DNA of 64,000 bases, from contig NC_081406.1 in NCBI RefSeq assembly GCF_030272615.1, forward strand, positions 477,922,900 through 477,986,899, given 5' to 3'. Of this stretch, positions 54,360-64,000 are shown piece by piece (positions within the stretch are counted from its first letter, which is position 1; each line of letters starts with the position of its first letter). Below the pieces are notes generated by a model. It ran no database searches. It was not told the DNA's origin and worked only from the letters and a program-made list of their open reading frames with translations. Made by a program: the position numbers and the translations under genes. Origin of the DNA: Cryptomeria japonica. Its lineage: Eukaryota; Streptophyta; Pinopsida; Cupressales; Cupressaceae.

Positions 54360-57300
54360 CATTTAGATGGATTAATGAAATTGTCAGCTAATTTATTTAT
54401 TTCTTCCTATACCATACCGATCTTCTTGTCTATATCTACTGTCAAAAAGTTTGTTTTACATGTATCTGTGTACAACTTTTTAAATTCTTTTAGTTTTTTA
54501 CATAGTGCCGGTAAAAGAGTGTCAAATTGTCTCATGCACTTCTTTATTTCCTCTTCAAAGAATTTATGTTTTTCTTTCTCAATTTTCTCTTTGAATGCTT
54601 CCTCATTTATTTGTTCAACTGTCACAATGTTGTCAGTAATACACTTACACAATGTGTCAAATTGATTTAAAGAATCTTTATTATCCACATTACACTTGGG
54701 TGCTACTATTTTCAAAATTGGGAATGTATCATCAATAGCTTTGTATGCTTGTGCACTGCACTCTGTTATTTTCTTAATTGAATCCAATAGAACTTCTGTC
54801 ACATTTGTTGGTCTGAATTCTGCCATGGAAGAACCAACAATCTATATTTTGTCAGTGTGAGTAACTTCTTTGCTTGTAGTGACCTCTGGTAGGTCAGTTT
54901 GTGTTTGCATTTCTCTAAGCAAAGGTTTGGGCTTCTCAGCTATTGCCGATGGCACTGTCTCTGCATGAACCTGTTCCTGTGAGGGAGCCTGTTGCTCTGC
55001 CTGTTTCTCAGTGTTGTCCACTACTGGTTTTTCTTTTGTGCTGCCTGTTTCCAGTGGCTCAGTAGATGAATCATTATGTACATATGTGGTCTTTGCCTTT
55101 CCAGTGTCCAGGGTTACTGTAATATTTTCTGTCGGTGGCTCTGTTGCCACATCTGATTTCCCTGTTGATTCTTTATCCACCACAATATTGACTTTTTGAG
55201 TGTCAATGTTGATTATATATAAAACCTCAGAATTAGGATTTGTATCCTCATGTGGTGTGTCCATACTCTCAGTAGCCGGTTGATTGTTAGTAGTAACTAC
55301 CGATGGAGTATCTAGATGCGGTGGGGATAAGTTGTCTGTTATTTTTATACTAGGTGGTCCACCATCCTTACCTTTTCCCTTATCCTTTTGATATACCTTG
55401 ATGGGTTTAGGGCTTCGATACTCTTCATGTTTCTCCTTCTCTACAAAGAATATATCCCATGCATCATCTATTTCTTCTATTACCTCATTCACTCTACCTA
55501 CCATCAATGCTACATGCCTCAGTGCTACATGTCGGTGAGCAGTTGAAAATACTGATCGGTTAGCCTCAAAGATCAATTGATCTATCTCTTTAGGTGAGTT
55601 AACGGGATGTACAACAAGTAGTTTTTCAATCTTTAATTTTATTATCAAGATCAACAATAGCTAGCCTTCTAGCTTCTAGTATATTATATAGATCTGTCGG
55701 TATTTCATCAACAACTTGCATAAAAAATTTCTTGTAAATATCCAAGTGTAAGATTAAACTATACTCTACTTTCTCCTTGTCATCAGCCGATAGTGTGTCA
55801 TATAATTTGTTAATGTTTTTCAGCTTTCCATACTCTGTCATTTCATTGAGAAGTTTATCAATGGGAGAAATAGTCTGTTGAGTCTTCTCCTTAGGGTCAT
55901 CTTCTTTTTCTTTGGAGTTAGTTTCTTTGCTGGGGGCCTCACTGCTTGTTGCTTTTGTCTTGTTTTTCTAGGAGAAGGTGACGGTACCGGTAAAGTTTTT
56001 CTCTTTCTTTCAACTCTTTTGAATTTAGCCGGTATGTCACTCTCAGAGGAAGTTGCAACCGGTGGCAGATGAACTTCCGGTTGAAGTTCTTCCAATTCAC
56101 TCTCCTTAATATGGGTTTGTCTTAATACATCTTCCTTGATAGCTTTTGCCTATTGAGTTCCTTTTCTAACAGTTGCCTCAACCTTCTTAACCCTTTTTCT
56201 TGATTGAATTTGGCTTTTTATTGTTTTAGCACTGCCATAAACTTTTTCTTCAAATTCCTTTGGAGCTTCTAGGAGGGCTTTTGCATAAGTTTCTATTATG
56301 TTGTCATTAGTTTCATACCCCATTTCAGTTACCTTGATGGTTCTAGGAATAACTACCTCCATCCAAATTTCATCCTTCTTTATTACAAAATGGATTTCAT
56401 CCTTATATTTGTCCACAATTGCTTGTGACAATCTAACTCTAGTTTTCATATAGGCCCTCAATGCCTGAAAATACTCATTTATGTTCTTTTCCCTGTTCTC
56501 TCCCATGTTGTTCAGTAAATCTAACAATTGTTTCCCTACTGGTATATCAAAACCAAAATTTCTAATACCAATACCAGGTACTTGTTTGGTTATGTACAAC
56601 ATCAGACAAACAAGTAGGTTTCCAAATCTGAATGTTCCCTTTTTGTCTTTCTTTATCTTTCCCAAATTATTAATCAGTTCATCTTTAAGCCATTCGCACA
56701 CATCTATTCTTACATTATCTTTTACCATATCGTAGGCACTTTTAATGCATAGGCTAGAGACTGAGTTTAACCTATTTGCAAGTGTAGTTTTATAGCCTAA
56801 GATCATACTGATAAATTTGACATTGATATTCATTACATCATTTACCCTAGTGATCTCTTGTCAAATGTTGCACCAGTTAGGTCTATCACTATGTCATTTG
56901 AGACTCTCTTGGTTTTGTTAGGTTTGTTACTGGTGGAAGGTAACCCTATTATAGCTTTGACAGCTTCCTTAGTAATCTTGTGAATAGAGTCCAACCAAAA
57001 GAATTCACCATGAACCCTTATTAGCACAATTCTTATGATATCCTTGGGAAAATACGAGATACTAAGAATTTTTGTAAAACCTAGGGTTTCTATTATCTTA
57101 TGTTCAATTTTGACATTTCCAGATTCATCACAAATTACAGATTTATACATGTTTTTTATTTCATCATCACCCAATTCCTCTATATGACAATGTTTATGCA
57201 TTCTAGGGTCTTCAGTATAAACTACTCCCTTAGGGATTTTAGAGAATGCACCAATGTTATCATCTTTCTTAGCAATTTCGGTAACTAGTTTCAAGATGGG

Positions 57301-57369
57301 TCTAGGGTGCTTAATTACCTCAACAATAGTAGGTTTTGCAATGAATTCAGGAGTAGATGAAGAAGCCAT
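54360..57369 (-). pseudogene. CopE ORF2: long unfamiliar protein (globular, basic linker, coiled coil)
   Basis: ATG 57369 (MASSSTPEF) opens a globular region with IPKGVVYTEDPRMHKH, FPKDIIRIVLIRVHGEFFWL and ITKEAVKAIIGLP. One frameshift near 56845 leads into the second half (VNDVMNINVKFISMILGYKT, then FRFGNLLVCLMLY, GIGIRNFGFDIPVGKQLLDL, KDEIHFVIKKDEIWMEVVIP). A basic Pro-rich linker follows (ERKRKTLPVPSPSPRKTRQK, 56000), a helical part (55841-55626), LIFEANRSVFSTAHRHVALR, a Thr/Pro/Glu-rich linker (55400-54860) and a C-terminal helical domain (54826-54407, MAEFRPTNVTEVLLDSIKK). It then continues beyond TatB at 41111. Frameshifts near 55850 and 55640, stop at 56150. About 1000 residues in all. 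Homologous along its length to the CopD ORF. Family not recognised. Confidence 0.8.
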
Positions 57370-57666
57370 AGTTATAAATACCTTTATCTGCCTTAAGGAA
57401 TGATTTCTTGATGAATTGCTTCGCTAAGGGTGCCTTCGCTCAGAAATTTTTGCGCTCTCGAAAGTTTGAATGCTTGGTGAATGAAAATGGAGAAAAAACA
57501 CTTGCTTTATAATGTCATTATCTCCAACTACCACATTTAATACTTCCTGGTTAAGTAATTACTTAACTTATCTATCAGTATAGAAGTAATTTCAACTTCT
57601 TACCATCAACTGAGGGAATAATAGCATGTTTCTTATTTAGTTGCTAAACCCTTAAAGGATTTTCCT

Positions 57667-58760
57667 TTAGTTAGATGAAGAGTCTCCTACCAGTGGAGTG
57701 TTACTTTGTTCTTTCGGTGGAGGAGTATTCATATCAACATTCTGATCTGACTTTCTAATCCATTGTTTTGAGAATTCTTTCTTTACCTTTCAAACTAGGA
57801 CCTTTGTTATTTGTCGGTGAGGTCTTGCTTCTACAAAATTTAGCAATGTGTCCAATCTTGTTATAGGCATAACAAGTCACATTGTTCTTTCTGAATAGCT
57901 TTCCCATATCCTATGCCAGTATGTGTTTTGCATTGATTAGATAAGTATCCAAATATTCCACAAACATAACATCTTACATTCATTCTACAATTTTCTGAAT
58001 TATGACCAACTTTGTTGCATTTAGAACATTGACTGGTGGGTGTATTGGTGTTTTGATAATTTCTAGATCTACACTAATTTTCTCTATGACCATAATTGTT
58101 ACAGTTAAATCATTTTCCATTAAATTTGTAAGCAGTAGGTTGTCTTACCGGTTTCCTATGATCATGATTGTTTGTAGTACCAGAGCTTTCACCAACTTCA
58201 AAGCCAAGCCCATTTGTATCACCATTAGGTTTTTGATTCTTCAGCACGTCACCAAGTTCTTCTGAACTTTTCTTGAATTTTTCTTTGTGATGATTTGTAG
58301 TAGTTAGTTCACTTTCAAAGATTCCTTTCTTTCTTATGAGTTCAGTTCTGTCATTTTATGTGTGCATTAAATCTGTCTTCAACATATCATTTTCATGACT
58401 AAGTCTTGTGTTCTCATTTCCAGCATCATTTAGTCTTCTGGCCAAGTCTTCTTCATTCTTCTTCCTATCTTCAATTTCTTTACAAAATCTCATATTCATA
58501 TCTTGCATCTCATTTTGTGTTGTACTGATCTCTTGTCTTAGCTTGTTTACCAGATAATTAAGAGTTTCCTTTTCATCATTCTCATTCTGCATCTTTTCAC
58601 AAAGTTCTCTTCTCTTATTTCTTGCATTGGTAAGATTTTCTTGAAGCACTTGAATAATGTCCTGAGCAGTCTTCAGAACATCTTCAAGTTTGATATTCTT
58701 CAACTTTTCTGCATCATAGTCTGAAAGAGTTGTTTCCAATTGTTTCTTCAACTTTTCCAT
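57667..58760 (-). pseudogene. CopE ORF1: coiled coil plus four CCHC-like knuckles
   Basis: ATG 58760 lies about 70 bases inside the primer site, where copia gag starts. A coiled coil of about 130 residues (KLKKQLETTLSDYDAEKLKN to HENDMLKTDLMHT) ends at TAA 58356. The same frame then carries knuckle 1 (58070-58113, first Cys now TGA), knuckle 2 CSKCNKVGHNSENC (57987-58028), knuckle 3 CYVCGIFGYLSNQC (His now Tyr), and, after a frameshift, knuckle 4 CYAYNKIGHIAKFC (second Cys now Tyr). A short tail ends at TAA 57667-57669. Nucleic-acid binding and Gag-like by layout. The open frame extends upstream into the LTR, but the LTR part looks like chance. Confidence 0.8.
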
Positions 58761-58817
58761 CTCTACTAGTGTCAAGATCTTCCTCAAGTTGTTAGACTTC
58801 TGAAAATAAAGGACCAA

Positions 58818-58829
58818 GCTCTGATACCA
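58818..58829 (-). other. CopE primer-binding site (initiator tRNA-Met)
   Basis: TGGTATCAGAGC on the minus strand, exact, two bases inside the LTR. Confidence 0.95.
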
Positions 58830-58831
58830 AT

Positions 58832-59625
58832 TGTTAGGATTCCCAAAGATACTGAGAGGGGGGGGGGGTGGTGAATAAGTATCTAACCGATTACTTAATT
58901 TACTTAAATTAAAACATGCAAAGCATATCAATATTGTGTACCGGTAAACCAAAAATAATGTAGCAAACAAGAATAACAACAACCACATGAAAAGAACACC
59001 ATAATATAGTAGGTTAATGAGGAAACCCAGTGTGGGAAAAACCTCGGTGGGATTTGTGACCCACAATATTCGCTTACTGGCCAATAAGGGAATATTACTG
59101 TTTTACAAGAGGGGCCTGCACATGCAAGAAGGCCAAGTGCCTAGAGCTCACTGCTCAATTACAAAGGAAGTCATACTGACTTACAAAAATGGATTATACA
59201 AATCCAATGTCTTGTACTACTTCAAAATAGCATCTGCTATGCCAGATCCAGTACCAGTTTTAGCTCTACTGCATACATAAACCCTTAACATATAATTCGC
59301 ATGTTATGTCTGCATAATTTCACCTATCTTTTTTTTTTAAATGTTCTATAATGATCCCATACATATGTTAGTCATCTTACAACTCACCATGTCGGCCTAC
59401 AATGATTTTACAATTAAGTACAAAATATATTGCAAATAAAATTCATGTCGGCCTCGGTGTCGGTATCCTTTCTTTCACTGTCGGTGTTTTGTGTGCCAGT
59501 GTAGAGTTTGTCGTTGTCGGTGCTGGTATAATTGTCTTGCTGGTATCATATGATTACAAGGTTGCCATCAATGACAAAACCTTCAATCACCTACAATTTC
59601 TCATTTGAGTGTGCATTTCCAAACA
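58832..59625 (-). repeat. CopE 5' LTR
   Basis: 794 bp, paired with 39777-40560. Its G-tract (58856-58868) is longer than in the 3' LTR. GATACTGA (58848-58855) now faces TAAGTATC (58876-58883), one stem mismatch. GTGGG (59047-59051) and CCCAC (59060-59064) are kept. Confidence 0.92.
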
Positions 59626-59630
59626 ATACA
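59626..59630. other. CopE target-site duplication, right copy
   Basis: ATACA, matching 39772-39776. Confidence 0.9.
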
Positions 59631-60500
59631 ATGTTCTTCACCAGAATATATCTTGTTAGGAATCTAGATCTCTATTAGGAGATAAGTCCTGTTAAAGACT
59701 ACCTTGTGAGAGGATTTCAGATCCATAGTTTTGAACCACCTTGTTAGAGGATTTACAAAGGCTTTTCCAGGCCTACCCGGTTAAGGGTTTCAGACTTGTC
59801 AAAGATGTGAGTAATCAACAAGTGAGTGATCTAGCTACTAGCACAGTATGCTTGGTTAGATCCTTGATAGCTCATTGTTAATGCACATTTAGCATTACTT
59901 CAGTCTTCAGTATCTCCACACTCTATTTCTTCACACAGACCTAATCTTCTCTTCTATGATCACATATACAAAAACTTCATGCACTTCTAAAACCCTATCA
60001 ATTAATAAAACGCTAGACATGATGTCCATATAAAGGAATCTGATTTCATGTCAGTCCAATAGGATTACATTGCAAGTTCCTAAGTTTAGTGCATCTAGAC
60101 ACATTTGGTAACATGACACAAAATCACCGCCAAAGTGTCAGTGGATGATAACTCATCATAGAAATACCGGTTGGTAACTCATCATAGAGTAATACCGGTT
60201 TATTACCGATTACTAGTTCATACATTTTACTAATTACCGATTTGTCAAAATGAAGACTGGGAAAACATTAACAACCTCTTTTTTCCTTCGTACCGCTTTG
60301 GGATCCTCAAACCACTTGAGGTCTTCATACCGCTTTGTGACCGGTAAACATCTTCTGCAAAGCACTAACACTCTAAAGACTATAATTCATAATACCGATT
60401 GGAACAATTACTGGTTGAGCATAACTCATACATAGGGAAGTGATCATAACACAAGTGTGTGTCCATTAATGACAATCACAACATCATCAAAATGCCAACA
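59631..60500 (-). repeat. CopD 3' LTR, right piece
   Basis: Resumes the LTR begun at 39488 and ends AATGCCAACA at 60500, giving about 1159 bp in all. Modules with TTGTTAGAGGATTT and GGTTAAGGGTTTCAG (59640-59800) match those in CopA and CopB. Confidence 0.85.
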
Positions 60501-60720
60501 ATCTCCCCCTTTGGCATTGATGGCAACACTTAGGAAAATTTTGACATCTAGGTGTTTTACAACAAAAATATGCCATAATCAAAATTACTCCCCCTAAGCA
60601 TATACACTATCCCTTTTTGTAGAAAATACAATGTAGACTACTCCCTTAAAGAAATAACCTGAAAGTATACATAACATTCACCAAAATTTTACATACTACT
60701 CCCCCTTTGCCAACAATGAC
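60501..60720 (-). other. CopD polypurine tract and two further C-tracts
   Basis: ATCTCCCCCTTTGGCATTGA at the LTR border, ATTACTCCCCCTAAGC near 60586, TACTACTCCCCCTTTGCCAA near 60696. Confidence 0.75.
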
Positions 60721-60873
60721 AAAGTACTGTAGAATAACCCCTATTTCTCATTATCATTAAAATACATAAGTGTTTATGGCAATAATGAGTGAAACTTATC
60801 AAAAACTGATTTAAAATCTTGCATAAAAGTCTTCATGGATAATGACCATGACTCTAGTAATGAGGTAGCCACC

Positions 60874-63800
60874 TCACTTTATCTGTGATACCTGTTCTTC
60901 CATGGCATCAATTGTGCTCATCTCTTGAGTGGTTGTTAATGCTTCCAGATTAAGAAAGCACTTCTGAAGAATTTGTAGTTTAGGTAATACAACCAGTTGA
61001 AGCTCCTACAAATCTCTTGCCCAGTTGCTAATCTCCACTTCTATTCTGGCAGATTGAAGCTGATACCGATGCACAGTTTGCCCATATGTAGTAAAAGAAT
61101 CATAGGGCATCTTAAAAGTGCTTGTGTATGCCTGCAAATCAGATTGCAGTTTATCCTTTTGTGCAAGCACATCATCACAAAATAGATGGGGTTGGCTGAT
61201 TTTGCTTAACAGTAGCTTTCCCTCATCCATAGCATCTCTTATGTTCTTCTGCTATTTTAGAAGTTCAAACCAGAGCTCATTTAGTTTCTTCACTAAGGCA
61301 GTGTTTAGTGCGTTTTGATGCTTCTTGAGTGTATTAGCTTCAGCAACTTCTTCCAAGCATTGTACCTAGTCCTTCACAACTATACAAAGAAGCTTTAGTT
61401 GGTCCAGAGAGGAATCAGTACTAGGGAGGTTAGTACCGGGAATCAAACTAGTAAGAGTGTCAACTGCAGTTTGAATAACATCTTGCTCCTTTTTTGTCCT
61501 TAATGCTTCTAGTCGCTCTTGTGCAAGCTTAATGCTTTGGAGCAGCTCCGATTCATTTGTAGATTGGAGGTCAATAGGACTGGTAATGTCAGCCGGTTTG
61601 GCTTGACCAGCGGTTGCCTTTGGGGTCTCCACTTGTGTGCTCTTTGCTACTTCCTTCTTCTCTTCGGCTCTTTGCTTTTCCTCTTCTGCCTTCTTTTGCT
61701 CCTCTTCTTCTTTCTTTTTCTTCTCTTCTTCCTTCTTCCTTTCTTCTTCCTTCCGCTTCTCCTCATTTTGTTTCCTCTTCTCCTCTTCTCTCCGCTTCTC
61801 CTCTTCTTTCCCCTTCTCCTCTTCTTTCTTTTTCTCTTCTTTTTTTTTCTCTTCCTCTTTCTTTTTCTCTTCCTCTTTCTCTTCCTTCCTTTTCTCTTCT
61901 TCTTTCCTTTTCTCTTACTCTTTCTTCTTCTCCTCCTCTTTCTTCTTTTCTTCTTCTTTCCTCTTTTCCTCTTCTTTTCTCTTCTCTTCTGCCTGTTTCC
62001 TCTTCTCTTCCTCTTGCTTCCTCTTTTCTTCCTCTTTCTTTTTGTCAGATTTCTCCTTCTCCTATTTCTCCTTGTCTGTGTCCAGAGTGATATCATCACC
62101 ATCCAGTCCGTCCACATCAATAGTGTCCACCTGTTCTGTAGCTTGTTCTTCCTCATCATCAAATGCCTCAACCGGGTTTCTGGTTCCTGTTCAGCCTTTC
62201 TATTGGCTTCAACTACTTGGTGCATTCTTAGAGTGTCTTTGGCATGGGAGTGTGTATCTTTCACCACTTCAGAGACTTTTCCTTCCAGTAACAAGAGTCT
62301 TCTTCTTCTCATGAAGAAGAGGCCTTTGTACCGATTCATGATTTCAAATAGTTCAGAGTTAGAAGCATCAGGAAAGTATTCTACAAATATCTTCTCTTTG
62401 ATCTCCTGTTATTTCTTGATGGCAATGTGCCATTTATTATCTAAAGAATTATATAAAGAATCAGGTGTCTCAGATCTAATGTCTGATGGTGACCAGTCAT
62501 AAACACATAAATAATTGATGATTTCTCACAATACTTCTCTCTCACTATCGCTAAAATCATCAAAGTATTATTTCAAATCACTAAGAAATTTTCTATTAAT
62601 GTTCTTAATAGTCCTCTAACAATGTGTCATCAGCTTATAAGAAGACATATCAATATTTACCAGTGCTGATGAGGCAGGAGTATTACCGGTAGTTTTTGCT
62701 TTCTTGCTTGTCTGCCTAGTCTTTTTAGGCTGTACTTGTGGTTCTATATCCTCAGATTCTGGTGAGTTGCTCTTGGTCTTCCGCTTCCTTTCAAAAACTT
62801 TAGCAGGAGCAACTTCCGGTTTCTTTTTGGCTGGTGACTGCTTGGTCACTTTAGGGCTAGCTGAGGTAACCGGTGCTGATACCACTGGTGCTTCCTTGCC
62901 CTTTTTCTCTTTAGGGTTCTCAATCAGAGGTGTTATCCACTCTAAGTAGGTACCAGTGCGCTTTGCCTTAGCATCAAGCGGCAAGGCAAGCAAGGTAGAT
63001 GCATCCGTCTAACATGTCATACATGACCTCATATCCCATAGGTTCTACTTCTTCCTATCTCGACTCTACTGCCTCCATTATGCACTCATCTACTTTAATG
63101 GTAAAGTTGATGTCCTCTTCATATTTCCTAACAATGTCTCCAGATATCCTCATCCTTTGGATCATCATCCGTCTGAATTCATCAAAATATTTATTCAAGA
63201 CCTTAGGATATCTGGTTCCCACCGCTTGGAGACTTTCCCTGATTTGTTTGGTGACCGGTTGGTCAATAGACCATTGAATATCACCGACTCCCGAGAAATA
63301 GCCTTGGAAGTAGAAAAATAGGCCGACCAAAAGTTGTCCAAATTTGAACCTTAGGGCACTGTCCTGTTTGATGGACTTTAAGTTTTGTAGAAGTTGCTTC
63401 TGCATACAGGTGCATAGATCAAATGAAGCATCTTCCTTGATCATCTTGTAGGAAGCATTCACCGCAGCAGCAGAGATGGAGTTTATCGTGCTGGCATAAA
63501 ATGTTCGGTAACCAATCACCATGCAAGCATACTTGATCAAGTCATCTTTGATGGTGTTGACGGTCATTCCCCATTGGTCGCTAAGAGAATCGGTGAGCTT
63601 AGTCATTTCATTCTTGATGATCTTCCTTAGAGCTAGTACCTCACCTCTATTATAGAAACCGGTGACAGCATGAACTTCTTTAAGAGTAATGTCATGCGTC
63701 CTTTCGAGATACATCTTGTCACCATGCACTCTACTCAGAATGATGCGGATGAACTCTTCAATGAATTCTTCAAGTAAATAAACCGCATTGTGAAGTTTCT

Positions 63801-64000
63801 TCCTTTCTAAGATGTTCTATTCTGGCTTGATCTTCTTGTCATCCCCACATAATAGACCTAGCTAGGAATGAATTGCTAAGGATCCTAGGTCTTCCAGTTT
63901 ACAGTCAATGTACCCTAAAATATCATCTTCCACTATGACTCCAGCGGGTATCTGGGATAGGGTATTGTATTTCATCTTCCATTGGATAAAATCTGCTAAA
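60874..64000 (-). pseudogene. CopD ORF: homologue of CopE ORF2 with a long charged helix
   Basis: The minus frame enters at 64000 (KYNTLSQIPAGVIVEDDILG), has two stops, then IRIILSRVHGDKMYL, ITLKEVHAVTGFYNRG and a globular part open to 63055 (MVIGYRTFYASTINSI, FKFGQLLVGLFFYFQG, EEDINFTIKVDECIMEAVES). A basic linker follows (62993-62616, VFERKRKTKSNSPESEDIEP), then a segment with FEIMNRYKGLFFMRRRRLLL (62339). About 130 residues of nearly pure Glu/Lys/Arg come next (about 62070-61640), likely a single long alpha helix, then a C-terminal helical domain (61632-61366, 61230-61006) ending at TGA 60874-60876. Order and motifs match CopE ORF2. Stops and shifts near 62620, 62060, 61915, 61365 and 61003 show decay. 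Confidence 0.8.

Larger units (their letters stand above)
39777..59625 (-). mobile_element. CopE: copia-LTR element with two unusual ORFs, split by TatB
   Basis: Without TatB (41112-54359) the element is about 6.6 kb: LTRs 784 and 794 bp, exact ATACA duplications, tRNA-Met primer site, ORF1 (coiled coil and CCHC knuckles), ORF2 (long multi-part protein), and a polypurine tract. I see no protease, integrase, RT or RNase H. So it has every cis signal of a copia element but a different coding content. It lies inside the CopD LTR. Confidence 0.9.
39488..64000 (-). mobile_element. CopD: copia-LTR element carrying a non-gag-pol ORF, left part
   Basis: The 3' LTR is 39488-39776 plus 59631-60500, split by CopE. 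A polypurine tract at 60501 and an interior on the minus strand follow, running off the window at 64000. The LTR resembles the other copia LTRs (G-tract hairpin, TGGAAACYC block), but the 3.1 kb of visible coding sequence is homologous to CopE ORF2, not to copia gag-pol. It sits inside the RT gene of CopC. Confidence 0.85.

Noticed and set aside
58761-59084. N-terminal extension of CopE ORF1 into the LTR, with hydrophobic residues and a Pro run
   Set aside because: The Pro run comes from the G-tract, and a Gag-type start at 58760 lies correctly after the primer site. Chance open frame.
61647-62339. Arg/Lys-rich 230-codon minus ORF taken as one protein
   Set aside because: Its N-terminal part is in the true frame, but the Arg-rich tail is the wrong frame of the Glu/Lys tract; the flanking CopD frame reads Glu/Lys.
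61519-62502. Long plus-strand ORF of 327 codons rich in Phe, Leu and Ser, and overlapping plus-strand frames at 61614-62314
   Set aside because: It is the antisense of the Glu/Lys-rich segment of the CopD protein; a low-complexity purine tract is open in several frames.

Overview
The window looks like intergenic DNA from a large plant genome, probably a gymnosperm. That is an inference from AT-rich sequence, no intact host gene, deeply nested LTR retrotransposons, Ty1/copia primer sites for initiator tRNA-Met, and a plant mobile domain (PMD). I found no tRNA, rRNA or CRISPR array. Element names (CopA-E for copia-type, TatA-C for long-LTR gypsy/Tat-like) are mine.

Left block, 1-10300: the 5' half of a decayed copia element on the minus strand (CopA, gag-pol 1-1948). 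Its 5' LTR is split by a nearly complete copia element (CopB, 2149-9172) with perfect 5-bp target duplications ACAAC. CopB keeps gag, protease, integrase and RNase H but has lost most of its reverse transcriptase. CopA ends at 10300, against a CACTA-transposase-like fragment (10306-10608).

Middle block, 10300-31284: an old minus-strand pseudogene ('gene X', 24547 to 11240) is split by TatA (11582-21997, duplications ACAGT), an LTR element with 1.4-kb LTRs, no recognisable gag-pol and several tandem-repeat fields. To its right lie a second copy of the CACTA-side sequence, a duplicated 0.3-kb segment, degenerate telomere-like DNA and a 2.3-copy tandem array of a 618-bp unit.

Right block, 31285-64000: a five-level nest. 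TatC (plus) is entered by CopC (plus, copia with mutated active sites), CopC by CopD (minus), CopD by CopE (minus, duplications ATACA), and CopE by TatB (minus, LTRs both 1500 bp).

Most interesting content: CopD and CopE have copia-type LTRs, a polypurine tract and, in CopE, a tRNA-Met primer site, but I see no copia pol. Each carries a version of the same long, unfamiliar protein: a globular N-terminus, a Lys/Pro-rich linker, a charged or helical middle and a coiled-coil C-terminus. CopE also encodes a separate coiled-coil protein with four CCHC-like knuckles. Gene X has a similar layout. TatB carries a PMD gene in antisense, plus a long Pro/Ser-rich sense ORF whose decayed relative is in TatA. 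At RNA level, three hairpins show compensatory base changes between elements: one near the U5 end of the copia LTRs, one inside those LTRs, and one in the leaders of all three Tat-like elements.
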